A stretch of DNA of 64,000 nt from Brevibacillus thermoruber 423 (GTDB lineage Bacteria; Bacillota; Bacilli; Brevibacillales; Brevibacillaceae), in NCBI RefSeq assembly GCF_000454065.1, contig NZ_ATNE01000001.1:436501-500500 (forward strand). Reading direction: 5' to 3'. Positions 61,652 to 64,000 of this stretch are shown here, one piece after another. Made by a program: the position numbers and the translations under genes. Within the stretch, counting starts at the first letter, position 1; every line of letters begins with the position of its first letter. The notes under the pieces are model-generated. The model was not told the origin of the DNA. It did not search any database and saw only the letters and a program-made list of their open reading frames with translations.

Positions 61652-62284
61652 ATGATACCGACATCAACCATCCCAACCGTACACCCCTGGAAAAAACGCC
61701 TGCTCACCTGGTCGGCCGTCTGCCTGGCGGCGGCCGCGCTGTGGTCCGGGTACGTTCTGTGGCGGATCGATCAGACGAGCCGCAACGCCGCTCCGCAAAA
61801 AGCGGACGCGGCCATCGTGCTGGGGGCGGCCGTGTGGGGAGACCAGCCCAGTCCGGGGCTGCGGGAGCGGCTGGATTTGGCGCTGCGGTTGTACAAGGAA
61901 GGATACGTGCCCACCCTGATCGTCACAGGGGGACTGGGTGACGGAAAAGGCGTGACGGAGGCGCTGGTCATGCGCAGCTACCTGGTGGAGCAGGGCGTGC
62001 CGGCAGACCGCATCCTGATGGAGTCCGAGGCGACCAACACGTACGAAAACCTGCTGTTCAGCCGGCAGGTCATGCAGCAAAACGGCCTGCACAGCGCGCT
62101 TGTCGTCAGCCACGACTATCACCTCGTCCGGGCGATGGACATGGCGCAAGCGCTGGGCATATCCGCCCATCCCGTCGGGGTGAAGTCCAACGTGCTGTAC
62201 AGGCCGTATCACTTGGCGCGAGAGGTGCTGGCGTACACCAAATGGCGCCTCTCGTATCTGGGAAGTCAGCTTTCGATGCGCTGA
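61652..62284 (+). CDS. YdcF-family (DUF218) membrane-anchored protein
   Basis: The 210-residue protein has one N-terminal membrane anchor (LTWSAVCLAAAALWSGYVLW) and a YdcF-like Rossmann domain with DAAIVLGAAVWG, TLIVTGGLGDGKG, the ESEATNTYENLLFS segment, and VSHDYHLVRA. Relatives include the vancomycin-sensitivity protein SanA, and they probably act at the envelope. CGGAGGAAAC precedes the ATG. Its last 19 bases overlap the dnaI stop region tail-to-tail. Confidence 0.88.
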   Translation: MIPTSTIPTVHPWKKRLLTWSAVCLAAAALWSGYVLWRIDQTSRNAAPQKADAAIVLGAAVWGDQPSPGLRERLDLALRLYKEGYVPTLIVTGGLGDGKGVTEALVMRSYLVEQGVPADRILMESEATNTYENLLFSRQVMQQNGLHSALVVSHDYHLVRAMDMAQALGISAHPVGVKSNVLYRPYHLAREVLAYTKWRLSYLGSQLSMR

Positions 62285-63204
62285 TTCTTGCGCATGATCA
62301 GATACACGTCCACGTAATGGCGGATCCGCTCCATGATGCGGGCCGCCTTTGTTCGTTCGATCCGGTTGCCGTTGGAGATGGAGAGATGCTCCTCCAGCTC
62401 CTCCAGCGAGTAGTTGGAGGTGAACAGCGTCGGCAGGTGGTTGTTGACGCGCTGGTTGAGGATGACGCCCAGCACTTCGTCGCGCACCCAGGGCGTGAGG
62501 TTTTCCGCGCCGATGTCGTCCAGGATCAGAACGGGCACTTCCTTCAGCATCTCCAGTTTGCCGGCGTACGACTGGTCGGACAGCGAGTCCTTCATCTCGC
62601 GGACAAAATCGGGCACGTACACCATGAGCGAAGCGATATTGCGCTCCGACAGCTCGCGGGCGATCGCCCCCATGATGTAGCTTTTGCCCACGCCAAACGG
62701 CCCGTGCAGGTACAGTCCTTTTACCCGCTCGCCGCTGCCGACCGTCTGGCAAAACCGGATGGCCGCCGCCACGGCCGCCCTATTCGCCTGGTCCAGCTCC
62801 AGCCGGTCAAAGCTGGCGGCCATCGTCTCCTCGGAGACGTAGTAGCTGCGCATCAAGCGGCGGCGGCGCAGGTCTTCCTCGTACGCCTGCTGCTTGTCGC
62901 AGGGAGAGATGGCGCTGACGATGGCGCCGTTTCTCACGCTGAGCTGGCTGCGGTGGCCCTTGACCAGGTTGGGACACTGCTCCAGCCCGGGACAGTGCTC
63001 ACACCAGTACTGCTCCTTTACCGCCGTGTAGACGCTGGACAGGGCCCGCAGGTAGTCGTCGCGGGACAGGTCCGGGTGTTCCTGCTGAAACGACTGCAAA
63101 TAGGCGGAGGAGCGAAACATCTTGTCCAACTGCTGATCCGGCGTCAGCAGGTGGCGCGGCGTCCGCTTGGCCAGTTCCTGCATGAATTGGCTGATCGATT
63201 CCAT
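62266..63204 (-). CDS. dnaI: primosomal helicase loader DnaI
   Basis: DnaI loads the replicative helicase DnaC. The 312-residue product has the N-terminal zinc domain with C68, C71, H84 and C102, matching the B. subtilis ligand set. Walker A is GPFGVGKSY near residue 168, Walker B LILDDIGAE near 230, and a C-terminal arginine finger region is present. It lies 6 bases downstream of dnaB. Confidence 0.96.
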   Translation of the reverse strand: MESISQFMQELAKRTPRHLLTPDQQLDKMFRSSAYLQSFQQEHPDLSRDDYLRALSSVYTAVKEQYWCEHCPGLEQCPNLVKGHRSQLSVRNGAIVSAISPCDKQQAYEEDLRRRRLMRSYYVSEETMAASFDRLELDQANRAAVAAAIRFCQTVGSGERVKGLYLHGPFGVGKSYIMGAIARELSERNIASLMVYVPDFVREMKDSLSDQSYAGKLEMLKEVPVLILDDIGAENLTPWVRDEVLGVILNQRVNNHLPTLFTSNYSLEELEEHLSISNGNRIERTKAARIMERIRHYVDVYLIMRKNQRIES

Positions 63205-63210
63205 CCCTCA

Positions 63211-64000
63211 TCACACTCCTCTCTGCCGTCTGCGCAGCGATTCCAACATGGTTTTCAACTCGGGATCGTCCTGGATGGACTGTCCTTTGACCGTCTCCTG
63301 GGGCTCGCGCTCCTGCGAAAGCTGCCATTCCACCGAAGCAGGCAGCTTGTCCTGCAGGATGGGGCGGCCGCCACGGCGAACGGCGGTGTCCGTTTCCCGC
63401 TTCGGCCGCTTCGCCTTCTCCGCGTGCTGCGCCCGCTGGTCGGCGCGCTCCAGGATCTGCCGCACGGCTTCGTCCACGGTCGTGATCCGCTTCGCCTTCC
63501 AACTGTCGCGGATCGTCTCCATGTAGGCTTTGGGCAGTTCCATCTGCATGCTCTGCAGCGTGTGAAGCAGCAGCGCATTGGCCACCTCGACGGTCAGGCC
63601 GTCGCCAAACACCAGGTTTTCCGCCCGTTCCAAAAAGACCCGGCTCACCCGGCCGCCAACCACCCGCTCCAGCAGGGAGAGGGGCGAGAGCTGCCGGCAG
63701 GCGCGGGCAAACGCTTCGCTGCCCGGTTCCGGCAGGCGGCCCGGCCCCCACTCGTCGTCGCCTGGGGCAGGGGCCGCCGGCGTGCGGTGCAGCTTGTCGT
63801 CCGTGTAGCGCTGCACCAGCCGCTTGCGCAGGACGTCCATGTCCAGGCTGCCGTCCGGCTTGTACAGGGTCCAGTCGCGCAGTTCCTGCCCCAATCCCCA
63901 ACTGTCCAGTTGGTAGAAGTGGTGCAGCTTGTACAAAAACTCCACGCTTTCCCCGGAGAAGACCTTGTCCGGGGAGGCGTTGTCCGGCAGGTAGTGGCGC
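63211..64000 (-). CDS. dnaB: replication initiation protein DnaB (DnaD/DnaB family), partial
   Basis: This is the Firmicute initiation and membrane-attachment protein, not the helicase. The frame is open to the window edge, so the N-terminus is missing. Visible are the DnaB_2-type C-terminal domain (VANALLLHTLQSMQMELPKAY, TIRDSWKAKRITTVDEAV) and a charged disordered tail ending RRRQRGV. Co-transcribed with dnaI. Confidence 0.9.
   Translation of the reverse strand, partial: RHYLPDNASPDKVFSGESVEFLYKLHHFYQLDSWGLGQELRDWTLYKPDGSLDMDVLRKRLVQRYTDDKLHRTPAAPAPGDDEWGPGRLPEPGSEAFARACRQLSPLSLLERVVGGRVSRVFLERAENLVFGDGLTVEVANALLLHTLQSMQMELPKAYMETIRDSWKAKRITTVDEAVRQILERADQRAQHAEKAKRPKRETDTAVRRGGRPILQDKLPASVEWQLSQEREPQETVKGQSIQDDPELKTMLESLRRRQRGV

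Overview
The window is a GC-rich chromosome segment of a spore-forming Firmicute, most likely order Bacillales (Brevibacillus/Paenibacillus/Alicyclobacillus-like). The evidence is the sporulation set (CwlJ, GerQ, a CotF-like coat protein, YtxC), the Bacillus-type primosome genes dnaB-dnaI, T-box leaders, an ATT start codon on infC and classical sigma-A promoters. MqnC points to menaquinone synthesis by the futalosine route. No species can be named from the sequence alone.

Layout. 1-4974: branched-chain amino acid operon ilvB-ilvN-ilvC-leuA (minus) behind a T-box leader with a CUC (Leu) specifier; leuA runs off the window. 5192-7136: sulfate assimilation cysH-sat. 7229-8917: a broken holin-like toxin gene, then infC-rpmI-rplT behind an L20-type leader. 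9024-21297: a molybdenum/tungsten cofactor island with fused MoaD-MoaE, MoaA, two MoeA (one fused to a PBP-like domain), free MoaD, a second Gly-Gly-ended small protein, aldehyde ferredoxin oxidoreductase, an HTH/PBP-like regulator, TupABC tungstate importer and MoeB. 21305-24507: thrS behind a Thr T-box, and ytxC. 24651-31800: mqnC, coat/germination genes, VTT and LysE-type membrane proteins, PilZ protein, small genes and a decayed Nudix gene. 31842-34384: a Gfo/Idh/MocA oxidoreductase and GltT-type glutamate symporter. 34641-46420: a ten-gene minus-strand operon that reads as cell-wall sugar salvage: anmK, peptide-type ABC importer, beta-lactamase-fold hydrolase, murQ, glcD, glcF. 46572-48420: Fur-controlled siderophore-binding lipoprotein and a decayed esterase. 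48530-52528: two nucleoside-hydrolase paralogs, small unknown genes and bluB. 52712-57705: helicases HrpB and HelD. 57747-61140: a lower-GC accessory patch with a possible small RNA, a DUF1906 protein, a type I toxin/antisense-RNA locus and gene debris, bordered by tRNA-Ala. 61652-64000: YdcF-like protein, dnaI and dnaB (cut by the window end).

Two gene sets look functionally complete. The tungsten island combines uptake (TupABC), a likely metal/cofactor-sensing regulator, pterin synthesis, metal insertion and the target enzyme. The salvage operon may carry anhydro-MurNAc through MurNAc-6-phosphate to GlcNAc-6-phosphate and D-lactate, with GlcDF plausibly oxidising the D-lactate. The second is inference from gene content and order. 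All coordinates, starts and motifs were read by eye; no search or folding program was run.
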